Source: Streptomyces sp. NRRL F-6676
GTDB taxonomy: Bacteria; Actinomycetota; Actinomycetes; Streptomycetales; Streptomycetaceae
Direction: 5' to 3'
Length of the DNA stretch: 64,000 nt
Assembly (NCBI RefSeq): GCF_000725625.1
Contig: NZ_JOHS01000053.1
Location: 1-64,000, forward strand
Notes under the pieces: generated by a model
What the model saw: only the letters and a program-made list of their open reading frames with translations
The model's database searches: none
What the model was told of the DNA's origin: nothing
Shown here: positions 44,579-54,918 of the stretch, piece by piece
Layout of the letters: each line of letters begins with the position of its first letter
Numbering within the stretch: position 1 is the first letter of the stretch
Translations under genes and position numbers: made by a program

Positions 44579-45158
44579 CCCCTTCCCCACCGCCCTGAAG
44601 ATCCTCGTGGCGGGCGGATTCGGAGTCGGCAAGACCACCTTCGTGGGCGCGGTCAGCGAGATCGCGCCGCTCAGCACGGAGGAACTCCTCACCACGGTCA
44701 GCGCCGCCACCGACAACCTCGACGGCATCGAGAACAAAGTCGAGACGACCGTGGCGATGGACTTCGGCCGGATCACCCTCGACCCGCGCCACGTCCTCTA
44801 CCTGTTCGGCACACCCGGCCAGGAACGGTTCTGGTTCATGTGGGACGAACTGTCCGAGGGCGCCCTCGGCGCGGTGATCCTCGCCGACACCCGCCGGCTC
44901 CAGGAGTGCTTCGCCGCCGTCGACTTCTTCGAGGAACGCGGCCTCGGCTTCATCGTCGCGATCAACGAGTTCGACGGCGCCCACCGCTACGACCCCGAGG
45001 AGGTGCGCGCCGCCCTCGACCTCGACCGCCGCGTCCCCGTCGTCCGCTGCGACGCCCGCATCTCCAGCTCCGGCGTGCAGACCCTGCTCGCCCTCGTCAC
45101 CCATCTCCTCGCCCACACCCCGGCCGCCCCGGCGCCGCACCACGGAGCCCGCACATGA
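44556..45158 (+). CDS. Ras-like GTPase of the conservon (CvnD type)
   Basis: A 200-residue small GTPase with the P-loop GGFGVGKTTFVGAVSE at about residues 20-35, switch-region Thr residues in VETTVAMDFG, the G3-like motif LFGTPGQERFWFMWD (the usual DxxG Asp is replaced by Gly-Thr, as in other CvnD/MglA relatives), and NEFDG as the NKxD-like guanine contact. Function is expected in a membrane-bound signalling complex with CvnA, B and C. ATG 44556 lies inside DUF742. The stop overlaps the ATG of the GAF protein gene. Confidence 0.93.
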   Translation: MDYDDSSDPFPTALKILVAGGFGVGKTTFVGAVSEIAPLSTEELLTTVSAATDNLDGIENKVETTVAMDFGRITLDPRHVLYLFGTPGQERFWFMWDELSEGALGAVILADTRRLQECFAAVDFFEERGLGFIVAINEFDGAHRYDPEEVRAALDLDRRVPVVRCDARISSSGVQTLLALVTHLLAHTPAAPAPHHGART

Positions 45159-45781
45159 GCCCCCGCCGACTGCTGCTGACGCCCCAGGACGAGGACGCCC
45201 CCGCCCGCGTACGACGGCTGCGCGCCCTCGGCCTCGCCCTCGGCCCGCAGGAGTGCGCCGACCCCGCCCTGGACGCCTTCGCGGACCGGCTCGCCCAGGT
45301 GCTGGCGGCGCCGTACGCGATGGTCAACTTCGTCGGTGAGCAACGGCAGTTCCTCGCCGGACTGCACACCCCGGGCGGCCTCCCGCTGCCCGCGGCCACC
45401 GGCGCGGACGGCACCGGACGGGCCCGGCTGCTCGCCCGCGACCACGGCTTCTGCCCACACGTCGTGGTCCGCCGCCGGGCGCTCGCCCTGGAGGACGTCC
45501 GCGACTACCCCCGCTTCGCCGGCAACCCGATCGTCGACGAGACCGGCGTCCACGCCTACCTCGGCGCCCCGCTGCCCGACCCCTCCGGCATCGCGCTCGG
45601 CACGGTCTGCGTCGCCGACGTCATCCCGCGCCGCTGGGGCCGGGAGGGGCTGGAGACCATCAAGGGGCTCGCCGCGGAGCTGACCGAACGGCTCGTGGGG
45701 CGCGAGGGGCACGAGAGCCGTGAGGCGCCCGGGACGGACGAGGACGGCGGCCGGCGCGACCCCCACCGCGACAGCGCGTGA
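45155..45781 (+). CDS. GAF domain protein linked to the conservon
   Basis: A 208-residue cytoplasmic protein with one GAF domain (about residues 40-185; VLAAPYAMVNFVGEQRQFLAGLH and LEDVRDYPRFAGNPIVDETGVHAYLGAPL). The segment DHGFCPHVV carries the Cys found in many metal- or small-molecule-binding GAF proteins. It starts at an ATGA overlap with the GTPase gene, so it is part of the conservon. Conservons of the five-gene kind usually carry a cytochrome P450 here; this one has a sensor-like GAF protein instead. Confidence 0.87.
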   Translation: MSPRRLLLTPQDEDAPARVRRLRALGLALGPQECADPALDAFADRLAQVLAAPYAMVNFVGEQRQFLAGLHTPGGLPLPAATGADGTGRARLLARDHGFCPHVVVRRRALALEDVRDYPRFAGNPIVDETGVHAYLGAPLPDPSGIALGTVCVADVIPRRWGREGLETIKGLAAELTERLVGREGHESREAPGTDEDGGRRDPHRDSA

Positions 45782-45909
45782 AGGAAAGCTGCGGGCGCGC
45801 TTAAGAAAGTCTCGATGGACCGCCGGCCCGGCCGTACGGCAGATTCCTTCCGGGATCTCCCCACCGGGGGACCGAGCCGTAGAGCCGTCGAACCACAGGA
45901 GCCGTACGC

Positions 45910-46938
45910 GTGAAAGCGCTGGTCAAGCAGAAGGCGGAGCCCGGTCTGTGGCTCCGGGACGTACCCGAACCGACCATCGGCCCCGGTGATGTACTGATCA
46001 AGGTGCTGCGCACCGGGATCTGCGGCACCGATCTGCACATCCGCTCCTGGGACGGGTGGGCGCGGCAGACCATCACCACCCCGCTGGTGCTCGGGCACGA
46101 GTTCGTCGGCGAGGTCGTCGACACCGGCCGCGACGTCACCGAGATCAAGGCGGGCGACCGGGTCAGCGGCGAGGGCCACCTGGTGTGCGGCACGTGCCGC
46201 AACTGCCTGGCCGGGCGCCGCCACCTGTGCCGGGCCACCGTCGGCCTCGGCGTCGGGCGCGACGGCGCGTTCGCCGAGTACGTCGCCCTGCCCGCGTCCA
46301 ACGTGTGGGTGCACCGCGTTCCCGTCGATCTCGACGTGGCCGCCATCTTCGACCCGTTCGGCAACGCCGTGCACACCGCGCTGTCCTTCCCGCTGGTCGG
46401 CGAGGACGTGCTGATCACCGGCGCCGGACCCATCGGCCTGATGGCCGCCGCCGTGGCCCGGCACGCCGGCGCCCGCCATGTCGTCGTCACCGACGTGAGC
46501 GAGGAGCGCCTCGAGCTGGCCCGCAAGATCGGCGTCAGCCTGGCCCTCGACGTCTCCGCCGCCACGATCGCCGACGGACAGCGCGAGCTGGGGCTGCGCG
46601 AGGGCTTCGACGTCGGCCTGGAGATGTCCGGCCGCCCCGAGGCACTGCGCGACATGATCGCCAACATGACGCACGGCGGCCGGATCGCCATGCTCGGCCT
46701 GCCCGCCGAGGAGTTCCCCGTCGACTTCGCCCGGATCGTCACGTCGATGCTCACCCTCAAGGGCATCTACGGCCGGGAGATGTTCGAGACCTGGTACGCG
46801 ATGTCCGTCCTGCTGGAGGGCGGTCTCGACCTCGCCCCCGTCATCACCGGCCGGTACGGCTACGCCGAGTACGAGGCCGCGTTCGCCGACGCCGCGAGCG
46901 GCCGGGGCGGCAAGGTCATCCTCGACTGGACCGCGTGA
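45910..46938 (+). CDS. tdh: L-Threonine 3-dehydrogenase
   Basis: Oxidises L-threonine to 2-amino-3-ketobutyrate with NAD. The 342-residue zinc dehydrogenase has the catalytic zinc ligands in [13 protein letters not shown] and LGHEFVGEV, the four-Cys structural zinc site [15 protein letters not shown], and the NAD motif [19 protein letters not shown]. The WDGWAR/NAVHTAL segments are specific to threonine dehydrogenases rather than sorbitol enzymes. It starts at GTG 45910. The ketobutyrate synthase gene kbl begins 37 bases later and completes the pathway. Confidence 0.95.
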   Translation: MKALVKQKAEPGLWLRDVPEPTIGPGDVLIKVLRTGICGTDLHIRSWDGWARQTITTPLVLGHEFVGEVVDTGRDVTEIKAGDRVSGEGHLVCGTCRNCLAGRRHLCRATVGLGVGRDGAFAEYVALPASNVWVHRVPVDLDVAAIFDPFGNAVHTALSFPLVGEDVLITGAGPIGLMAAAVARHAGARHVVVTDVSEERLELARKIGVSLALDVSAATIADGQRELGLREGFDVGLEMSGRPEALRDMIANMTHGGRIAMLGLPAEEFPVDFARIVTSMLTLKGIYGREMFETWYAMSVLLEGGLDLAPVITGRYGYAEYEAAFADAASGRGGKVILDWTA

Positions 46939-46975
46939 GCCACCCTCCTCTCCCGTATCCCCAGGAGTTTCTGAC

Positions 46976-48169
46976 ATGTTCGCCTCCGTACGCGACGACC
47001 TTCGCGCCACCCTCGACGAGATCCGCGCCGCCGGGCTGCACAAGCCCGAGCGCGTCCTCGGCACCCCGCAGTCCGCGACCGTCGCCGTCACCGCCGGCGG
47101 CCGGCCCGGCGAGGTCCTCAACTTCTGCGCCAACAACTACCTCGGTCTCGCCGACCACCCCGAGGTGGTCGCCGCCGCCCACGAGGCGCTGGACCGCTGG
47201 GGCTACGGCATGGCCTCCGTCCGTTTCATCTGCGGCACGCAGGAGGTGCACAAGGAGCTGGAGGCCCGGCTCTCCGCCTTCCTCGGCCAGGAGGACACGA
47301 TCCTGTACTCCTCCTGCTTCGACGCCAACGGCGGCGTCTTCGAGACGCTGCTCGGCACCGAGGACGCGGTGATCTCCGACGCGCTGAACCACGCCTCGAT
47401 CATCGACGGCATCCGGCTGTCCAAGGCCCGCCGCTTCCGCTACGCCAACCGGGACATGGCCGACCTGGAGGCGCAGCTCAAGGCGGCCGGGGACGCCCGG
47501 CGCAGGCTGATCGTCACCGACGGCGTCTTCTCGATGGACGGCTACGTGGCGCCGCTCGCCGAGATCTGCGACCTCGCCGACCGGTACGACGCCATGGTCA
47601 TGGTCGACGACTCGCACGCCGTCGGCTTCGTCGGCCCCGGCGGCCGGGGCACGCCCGAGCTGCACGGCGTCATGGACCGGGTCGACATCCTCACCGGCAC
47701 GCTGGGCAAGGCGCTCGGGGGCGCGTCGGGCGGGTACGTCGCCGCGCGCGCCGAGATCGTCGCGCTGCTGCGGCAGCGGTCGCGGCCGTACCTGTTCTCC
47801 AACACGCTCGCGCCGGTGATCGCGGCGGCGTCGCTGAAGGTGCTGGATCTGCTGGAGTCGGCGGGGGAGCTGCGGGAGCGGCTGGCCGCCAACACGGAGC
47901 TGTTCCGGCGGCGGATGGGGGAGGAGGGGTTCGACGTCCTCCCCGGCGACCACGCGATCGCCCCGGTGATGATCGGCGACGCGGCGGAGGCGGGCCGGAT
48001 GGCCGAGCTGCTGCTGGAGCGGGGCGTGTACGTGATCGGGTTCTCGTACCCGGTGGTGCCGGAGGGCGCGGCGCGCATCCGGGTCCAGCTGTCCGCCGCG
48101 CACTCGACGGAGGACGTGGAGCGGGCGGTGGCGGCGTTCGTCGCGGCGCGAGCCGAGCTGGGCGCCTGA
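46976..48169 (+). CDS. kbl: Glycine C-acetyltransferase (2-amino-3-ketobutyrate CoA ligase)
   Basis: Splits 2-amino-3-ketobutyrate with CoA to glycine and acetyl-CoA, the second step of threonine breakdown. The 397-residue alpha-oxoamine synthase has the core [17 protein letters not shown], the PLP-stacking His in [11 protein letters not shown], the Asp pair in [13 protein letters not shown], and the Schiff-base Lys in [16 protein letters not shown] 46976 follows CCAGGAG. Its 3' half shows a lower share of C-ending codons but stays in frame and conserved. Confidence 0.96.
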   Translation: MFASVRDDLRATLDEIRAAGLHKPERVLGTPQSATVAVTAGGRPGEVLNFCANNYLGLADHPEVVAAAHEALDRWGYGMASVRFICGTQEVHKELEARLSAFLGQEDTILYSSCFDANGGVFETLLGTEDAVISDALNHASIIDGIRLSKARRFRYANRDMADLEAQLKAAGDARRRLIVTDGVFSMDGYVAPLAEICDLADRYDAMVMVDDSHAVGFVGPGGRGTPELHGVMDRVDILTGTLGKALGGASGGYVAARAEIVALLRQRSRPYLFSNTLAPVIAAASLKVLDLLESAGELRERLAANTELFRRRMGEEGFDVLPGDHAIAPVMIGDAAEAGRMAELLLERGVYVIGFSYPVVPEGAARIRVQLSAAHSTEDVERAVAAFVAARAELGA

Positions 48170-48173
48170 GAAC

Positions 48174-48312
48174 TCGGGCGGGCGGGGTGCGTCGGCGGGT
48201 GCGGGCCGGATGTGGCTGGTCGCGCAGTTCCCCGCGCCCCTGAAAGGTTGGGGGGCGCCCCCCAGCTTTTCAAGCCCCGTGAAGGGACGGGAAGGGCAGG
48301 CGCGGCGGGGGC
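48174..48312. repeat. Dispersed GC-rich intergenic repeat, partial copy 6
   Basis: Immediately past kbl, 48174-48225 is the reverse complement of the tail found at 9334-9394 (GAACTCGGGCGG...GCGGGTGCGGG...GGATGTGGCTGGTCGCGCAG). Then come AGTTCCCCGCGCCCCT, a GGGGGGCGCCCCCC hairpin (about 48250-48263) and the right terminus at 48284-48312 with small changes. This copy shows the modules joined in a different order or orientation from copy 3. Confidence 0.7.
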
Positions 48313-48340
48313 ACAACCCTGGCCTGCGATAATCGGGCGT

Positions 48341-49246
48341 GTGATTGAGGCACGGCGGTTGCACATCCTTCGTGCGGTGGCGGATCACCGCACGGTGACC
48401 GCGGCCGCTGCCGCGTTGTATCTCACGCCCTCCGCCGTCTCGCAGCAGCTGGCCGCACTGGAGCAGGAGACCGGGCACCGCCTCGTGGAGCGCGGCGCCA
48501 GGGGCGTGCGGCTGACGGCGGCCGGGGAGATCCTGCTCGGCCACACCCACGCCGTCCTCGCCCAGCTGGAGCGTGCGGAGGCCGAGCTCGCGGCATACAG
48601 CGGGGGCTCGGCCGGCACGGTCACGCTCGCCGCGTTCGCCACCGGAATCGGCCTGGTCGTCGCCCCCGCACTGGCCACCCTGGCCCGTACCGCACCCGGC
48701 ATCCGCGTCCGCGTCCAGGACGCCGAGGGCGACGCCAGCCTGCCGATGGTCCTGGACCGGCAGGTGGACGTGGCGGTCGCCGTCGAGTACCGGGGCGCCC
48801 CGGGCGCCGACGACCCCCGGCTCACCCACATCGCGCTGTACGCCGAACCGTTCGAGGCGGTCGTCCCCGTCGCCCACCGGCTGGCCGGGGCGGAGGTCGT
48901 GCCGCTCGCCGAGCTCGCCAAGGACCCGTGGATCGGCCCCTACCCGGGCAACCCCTGCCACGACGTGGTCGTCCTGGCCTGCGAGCACGCCGGCTTCCAG
49001 CCCCGTCTCGAACACTCCTCCGACGACTTCAGCGCCGTCATCTCGCTGGCGTCCGCCGGGGTCGGCGTGGCGCTCGTGCCGCGCTCGGCGCTGCGCGGAA
49101 TGGACCTCAGCGGGGTCGTGGTCCGGCCGGTGGACGGCGTGGCCCCCACGCGCCGGGTGTTCGCGGCGGTACGCCGGGGCGCGGAGGAGCACCCGCTGAT
49201 CCGCCCCGTACTGGACGCGCTGACCGGGGCCGCGACGGCGCACTGA
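48341..49246 (+). CDS. LysR family transcriptional regulator
   Basis: A 301-residue LysR-type regulator. The N-terminal winged helix (RRLHILRAVADHRTVTAAAAALYLTPSAVSQQLAALEQETG) is followed by a linker helix and a type 2 periplasmic-binding-fold effector domain. GTG 48341 is chosen; CTGCGATAAT directly upstream looks like a -10 box about 10 bases from the start, so the transcript may be leaderless. Position beside tdh-kbl suggests it could respond to threonine, but no binding site was identified, and it lies past the repeat on the same strand rather than divergent, which is unusual for LysR autoregulation. Confidence 0.9.
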   Translation: MIEARRLHILRAVADHRTVTAAAAALYLTPSAVSQQLAALEQETGHRLVERGARGVRLTAAGEILLGHTHAVLAQLERAEAELAAYSGGSAGTVTLAAFATGIGLVVAPALATLARTAPGIRVRVQDAEGDASLPMVLDRQVDVAVAVEYRGAPGADDPRLTHIALYAEPFEAVVPVAHRLAGAEVVPLAELAKDPWIGPYPGNPCHDVVVLACEHAGFQPRLEHSSDDFSAVISLASAGVGVALVPRSALRGMDLSGVVVRPVDGVAPTRRVFAAVRRGAEEHPLIRPVLDALTGAATAH

Positions 49247-49325
49247 GAGCGCCCCGGCGTGTGCCCCGGCGCCGGCACCCCGACGCCGGCGCCCCGGTGT
49301 CAGTGGCGTTGGTTAGCGTGCGGGC

Positions 49326-49685
49326 ATGCCGGATGCCGAAGACGTACGCCGTATCGCCCTCTCCCTGCCGGACACGGCGGAGAAGACCGCCTGGAGCATG
49401 CCCACGTTCCGCGTCGCGGGAAAGATGTTCGCCACCCTGCCCGAGGACGAGACGTCCCTCGCCGTGCGCTGCCCGAAGGTGGAGCGCGACGAACTCGTGC
49501 TCGCCGAGCCCGACAAGTTCTGGATCGCGGGCCACGAGGCGTCCTTCGCCTGGGTGCGCGCACGGCTCGCGGCCCTGGAGGACGAGGCGGAACTGCGCGA
49601 CATCCTCGCCGACTCCTGGCGGCAGGCGGCCCCGCCCCGCCTCCTGGAGGCCCACCCGACGCTCGGCCTCCCGGCCACCGGCTGA
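49326..49685 (+). CDS. MmcQ/YjbR family protein
   Basis: A 119-residue protein of the YjbR/CyaY-like DNA-binding fold. Landmarks are VRRIALSLPDTAEKTAWSMPTFRVAGKMFATL at the N-terminus, VRCPKVERDELVLAEPDKFW, and FAWVRARLAALEDEAELRDILADSWRQAAP near the end. The family's role is unknown beyond a proposed DNA-binding surface. There is no strong ribosome binding site before ATG 49326. The last codons and stop are part of a 23-bp tandem repeat. Confidence 0.85.
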   Translation: MPDAEDVRRIALSLPDTAEKTAWSMPTFRVAGKMFATLPEDETSLAVRCPKVERDELVLAEPDKFWIAGHEASFAWVRARLAALEDEAELRDILADSWRQAAPPRLLEAHPTLGLPATG

Positions 49686-49748
49686 CCGGCGCCCCGGCCA
49701 CCGGCTGACCGGCGCCCCGGCCACCGGCTGACCGGCCACCGGCGCCCC
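49673..49748. repeat. 23-bp tandem repeat covering the YjbR stop codon
   Basis: Three copies of GGCCACCGGCTGACCGGCGC followed by CCC begin at 49673, 49696 and 49719; the third carries an extra 7 bases. The first copy supplies the last three codons and stop of the YjbR gene. Confidence 0.85.
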
Positions 49749-49852
49749 GTCGGCCCGGGCACCGCGCGGAAAGCCGTGCGCGGCGACCGCCCGGAGTGCG
49801 GTATGGTTTCCGTGCGCGTTCACCCGGGGGAAACCCCAGGTCAGACGGGCAA

Positions 49853-49926
<74 letters not shown>

Positions 49927-49947
49927 CTCGTGAGAGTCGCCGTTCAG

Positions 49948-49980
49948 GGCCGGTTTCGGAAGGCATCCGAAACCGGCCTT
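49948..49980 (+). terminator. Terminator after tRNA-Pro
   Basis: A perfect 13-bp stem GGCCGGTTTCGGA / TCCGAAACCGGCC with a 5-base loop, followed by TTCGTCATT, 21 bases past the tRNA. Between this and the next gene two near-identical TTCCCGCGT(C/G)CACGGAATTCCC direct repeats lie at about 49986-50034. Confidence 0.92.
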
Positions 49981-50194
49981 CGTCATTCCCGCGTCCACGG
50001 AATTCCCGATTTCCCGCGTGCACGGAATTCCCGGACGTGCGCGGGCCCGTGGCCGAACCTGTTCGCACACCGTACGGCCGGCGAGAAAACTCTTGGACCG
50101 CGCCGGTCCCCGCGCGGGAAACTGCCCTCTTCCACCGGGCCCCTCACACACGACCGCCGTGCGGTGCGCCCCCTCATGACTACGGAGGGTTTCC

Positions 50195-52084
<1,890 letters not shown>

Positions 52085-52110
52085 ACGCGCGACGCGAGCG
52101 GTCGCACGGT

Positions 52111-52143
52111 GTGGCCCCGGGCCCCGGGGGAACCCGGGGCCAC
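52111..52143 (+). promoter_or_regulatory. Strong hairpin abutting the start codon of the FAD-Rieske gene
   Basis: Perfect 11-bp arms GTGGCCCCGGG (52111-52121) and CCCGGGGCCAC (52133-52143) flank an 11-base loop. The right arm ends on the base before ATG 52144, and no Shine-Dalgarno sequence is present. It may terminate the ABC gene or control access to the start. A GTG at 52111 is in frame and would place the hairpin inside the coding region. Confidence 0.6.
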
Positions 52144-53673
52144 ATGGACGAGCAGGCAGCACTTCACCGGTCGTACTGGCTCGAGACGGCCCCCGCGGGG
52201 GAACCCGGACCGCCCCCGGCCGACGGCCTCACCGTGGACGTCGCCGTCGTCGGCGGCGGCATCGCCGGGCTCAGCACCGCCTGGGAACTGGCCCGCGACG
52301 GCCACCGCGTCGCCGTCCTGGAGGCAGGCCGGCTCGCCGCCGGGGTCACCGGCTACACCACGGCGAAGCTGACCGCCCAGCACACCCTGATCTACGACAA
52401 GCTGCGCCGCACCCGCGACGCCGAGGCCGCCCGGCTGTACGCCCGCTCCCAGTACGAGGCCGTCCGGCACGCCGGGGAGATCGCCGCCGAGCTCGGCATC
52501 GAGTGCGAGTGGGAGGAGAGCGCGGCCTACACCTTCACGCGGAAGGCCGGCCGCGTCGACGAGCTGCGCGCCGAGGCCGAGGCCGCCCGCGAGGCCGGGC
52601 TGCCCGCCGAGTTCACCACCGACACCGACCTGCCCTTCCCCGTCGCGGGCGCCGTCAAGGTCACCGACCAGGCACAGTTCCACCCCGTCAAGTACCTCAG
52701 GGCGCTCGCCGAGGACATCCGCCGCCGGGGCGGCACCCTGCACGAGAACACCCGCGTCACCGGACTCACCGAGGGCGAGCCCTGCGTGCTCACCACGGAG
52801 GCGGGGACGGAGGTGAAGGCGGGGGCGGTCGTCGTCGCCACGCACTACCCCGTCTTCGACCGCGCGCTGCTGTTCACCCGGCTCTCCCCGCGCCGCGAAC
52901 TCGTGATCGCCGCGCCCATCGAGGCCGAGGCCGCCCCGCGCGGCATGTACATCACGCCCGACGAGAACACCCGTTCGGTGCGGACGGCCCCGTACACGGA
53001 CGGCAAACGGCTCCTCGTCATCACCGGCGAGCACTTCACCCCGGGCGCCGGGGAGGACGTCGAGGAGCGGTTCGGCCGGCTCACCGAATGGGCCGGACGC
53101 CACTTCGGCGACCTTCGCCTCAGCCACCGCTGGGCCACCCAGGACAACGACTCCACGGACACCGTCCCGCTCGTCGGCCCCCTGCACCAGGGCAGCCGTC
53201 ACGCCTATGTGGCCACCGGGTTCGGCGGCTGGGGGCTGAGCGGCGGCATCATGGCGGGCAGGCTGCTCGCCGATCTGATCGGCGGGCGCACGCCCGAGTG
53301 GAGCGGACTGTACGACCCCCGGCGGCTCGGCTCGGTCGTCCGCGAGGGCGGGGAGTTCCTCAAGAACCAGGCCAAGGTCGCCAAGCACTTCGTCGGCGAC
53401 CGGCTCACCTCGATGAGTGGCCCCGGCGTCGACGAGATCGCCCCGGGCGACGGCGCGATCGTCCACGTCGACGGCAAGCGCACCGCCGTCCACCGCGACG
53501 AGGCCGGAGCCCTGCACGCCGTCTCCGCGCGCTGCACCCACCTGGGCTGTCTGGTCGCCTTCAACCGCGCCGAACGCGCCTGGGAGTGCCCGTGCCACGG
53601 CTCCCGCTTCGACCCGGACGGCGCGGTCGTCCAGGGCCCGGCCCTGCGGCCGCTGGAACCCCGGGAGCTGTGA
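52144..53673 (+). CDS. FAD-dependent oxidoreductase with C-terminal Rieske domain
   Basis: A 509-residue fusion. A DAO-type flavin domain with VAVVGGGIAGLSTAWELARDG at about residues 32-52, a GYTTAKLTAQH segment typical of this subfamily, and FGGWGLSGGIMAGRL near the end of the FAD fold is followed by a Rieske [2Fe-2S] domain at about residues 425-505 with CTHLGC and CPCHGS (two Cys, two His). This domain order is known from a widespread bacterial family of unknown substrate. It starts at ATG 52144 or possibly GTG 52111, right behind a hairpin, 26-60 bases after the ABC exporter. Confidence 0.9.
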   Translation: MDEQAALHRSYWLETAPAGEPGPPPADGLTVDVAVVGGGIAGLSTAWELARDGHRVAVLEAGRLAAGVTGYTTAKLTAQHTLIYDKLRRTRDAEAARLYARSQYEAVRHAGEIAAELGIECEWEESAAYTFTRKAGRVDELRAEAEAAREAGLPAEFTTDTDLPFPVAGAVKVTDQAQFHPVKYLRALAEDIRRRGGTLHENTRVTGLTEGEPCVLTTEAGTEVKAGAVVVATHYPVFDRALLFTRLSPRRELVIAAPIEAEAAPRGMYITPDENTRSVRTAPYTDGKRLLVITGEHFTPGAGEDVEERFGRLTEWAGRHFGDLRLSHRWATQDNDSTDTVPLVGPLHQGSRHAYVATGFGGWGLSGGIMAGRLLADLIGGRTPEWSGLYDPRRLGSVVREGGEFLKNQAKVAKHFVGDRLTSMSGPGVDEIAPGDGAIVHVDGKRTAVHRDEAGALHAVSARCTHLGCLVAFNRAERAWECPCHGSRFDPDGAVVQGPALRPLEPREL

Positions 53674-53762
53674 GGTGTTTCGGCCGTGGGCCGCTGGGCA
53701 CCCGGAGCTGCGGGCACCGGAACGTCCCGATTCTCCAGGATGAAGAAGGAAGATGACTCGCT

Positions 53763-53945
53763 GTGACCGCGCACATACCTGACACCTGCGTCGCCGACCG
53801 ACCGGAGACCGGCTGGGCCAAGGCCAGGCAGGCCCGGGGGAAGGGCGTACGCACCTGCGTGCCGGCGGTCGAGGAGCGCGGCGAACTGCGCGGGACGGAA
53901 GCGGTGCGGGACTCCGAGGGCAACATCGTCCGGGGCGAGGACTGA
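53763..53945 (+). CDS. Small hypothetical protein, 60 residues
   Basis: A short charged, soluble frame starting at GTG 53763 and ending EGNIVRGED. The residues GWAKARQARGKGVRTCVPAVEERGEL show no family I know. GAAGAAGGAAG lies about 12 bases upstream, but an ATG at 53753 in another frame sits closer to it and makes only nine residues. The protein-like composition (few Arg/Pro runs) supports a real gene. Confidence 0.5.
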   Translation: MTAHIPDTCVADRPETGWAKARQARGKGVRTCVPAVEERGELRGTEAVRDSEGNIVRGED

Positions 53946-53990
53946 GACAGCCACGGGGGCAGAGACCACTACCGGAAACAGGGGTAGGTG

Positions 53991-54034
53991 GAGGGGCCGG
54001 AGCGACGGTTGGCGGACCGTCACTCCGGCCCCTC
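53991..54034 (+). terminator. Hairpin terminator before the STAS-ANTAR gene
   Basis: An 18-bp stem with one mismatch, GAGGGGCCGGAGCGACGG / CCGTCACTCCGGCCCCTC, with an 8-base loop. It lies 46 bases past the 60-residue ORF. Confidence 0.85.
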
Positions 54035-54172
54035 GGTGCGTGCGCCGCCCCCCGGATCCCGTCCCTTTACCGGCCTCTTGCCGACTGCGCGGGGTGCCGC
54101 ACGCGTGGAACGCCCCGCCCCGGGCAGGGGTGATCCCAAGGGCCGCCGAGAGATCCCGTCGGGGGTTGGGAG

Positions 54173-54808
54173 ATGCTGCGCACCGGCACGGACATACCCG
54201 TGGGCATCGTCGTCGACGAAGGGCGTGGTGACGGCGGTGTGCTGCTCACCCTGCGCGGGGAGATCGTCCACGGAACCGTCGAGCCGCTGACCGACGTCCT
54301 GGCGCGCGTCTCCGCCGGCGCCGGGGGCGTGACGCTCGACATGGCCGGTGTCACCTACATGGACTCCGCCGGCCTCGCCTTCCTCCGGGCCGTCGGCGAC
54401 TTCCAGCGGCGTACGGGCATCCCGGTACGGACCGTCCACTGGAGCGGCCAGCCACGCAGAGTGCTGGAGTTCACCGCGCTCGACGGCGACGAGGCGCCGG
54501 CGCCCGGACCGTCGGCGGCCGCCAGGGAGCGGGAAGAGCTTGCCCGGCGGCTGGAGGAAGAGGTCGATCAGCTGCGACAGGCCCTGGTGTCACGGCCGTT
54601 GATCGACCGGGCGACGGGGGTGCTGATGGCGGCGGAGGTGTGCACGGCGGAGCAGGCGTGGGAGATCCTGCGCGAGACCTCGCAGCGGGCGAACGTGAAG
54701 CTGCGGCTGGTGGCGCGGGCGGTGGTCGACAGCGTGGACGGCCCTCCGCCGGAGGAGCCGGTGCTGTCGGCCCTGCGGTGCGCGCTGCTGCGGCACCGCC
54801 GGAAATGA
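54173..54808 (+). CDS. STAS-ANTAR fusion protein
   Basis: A 211-residue regulator. Residues 10-105 are a STAS (anti-sigma antagonist) domain with the phosphorylatable Ser in VTYMDSAGLAFL. A short helical linker (AAREREELARRLEEEVDQLRQAL) leads to an ANTAR RNA-binding domain at about residues 135-190 (LIDRATGVLMAAEVCTAEQAWEIL, then TSQRANVKLRLVA). ANTAR domains bind paired hairpins in leader RNA and prevent termination. The fusion would let an anti-sigma/phosphatase switch control antitermination. GGGAG precedes ATG 54173. Confidence 0.9.
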   Translation: MLRTGTDIPVGIVVDEGRGDGGVLLTLRGEIVHGTVEPLTDVLARVSAGAGGVTLDMAGVTYMDSAGLAFLRAVGDFQRRTGIPVRTVHWSGQPRRVLEFTALDGDEAPAPGPSAAAREREELARRLEEEVDQLRQALVSRPLIDRATGVLMAAEVCTAEQAWEILRETSQRANVKLRLVARAVVDSVDGPPPEEPVLSALRCALLRHRRK

Positions 54809-54869
54809 CGTGTTGATCCCGGATGTTCCTGTTGCTCACCGGGAGCGCCTTGCCAATTCGTAGTCGTGG

Positions 54870-54894
54870 TGATTACAGTCCTTCACTGTAATCA
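54870..54894 (+). promoter_or_regulatory. Strong AT-rich dyad upstream of the NmrA-like reductase
   Basis: TGATTACAGT, five bases, ACTGTAATCA: a perfect 10-bp-arm palindrome of 25 bp, strikingly AT-rich for this genome. It ends 24 bases before ATG 54919. This is a repressor operator shape. Reductases of this family are often under HxlR-type control, but no regulator gene is adjacent here. Confidence 0.7.
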
Positions 54895-54918
54895 TCATTG
54901 CTACAGATTGGTGTGATC

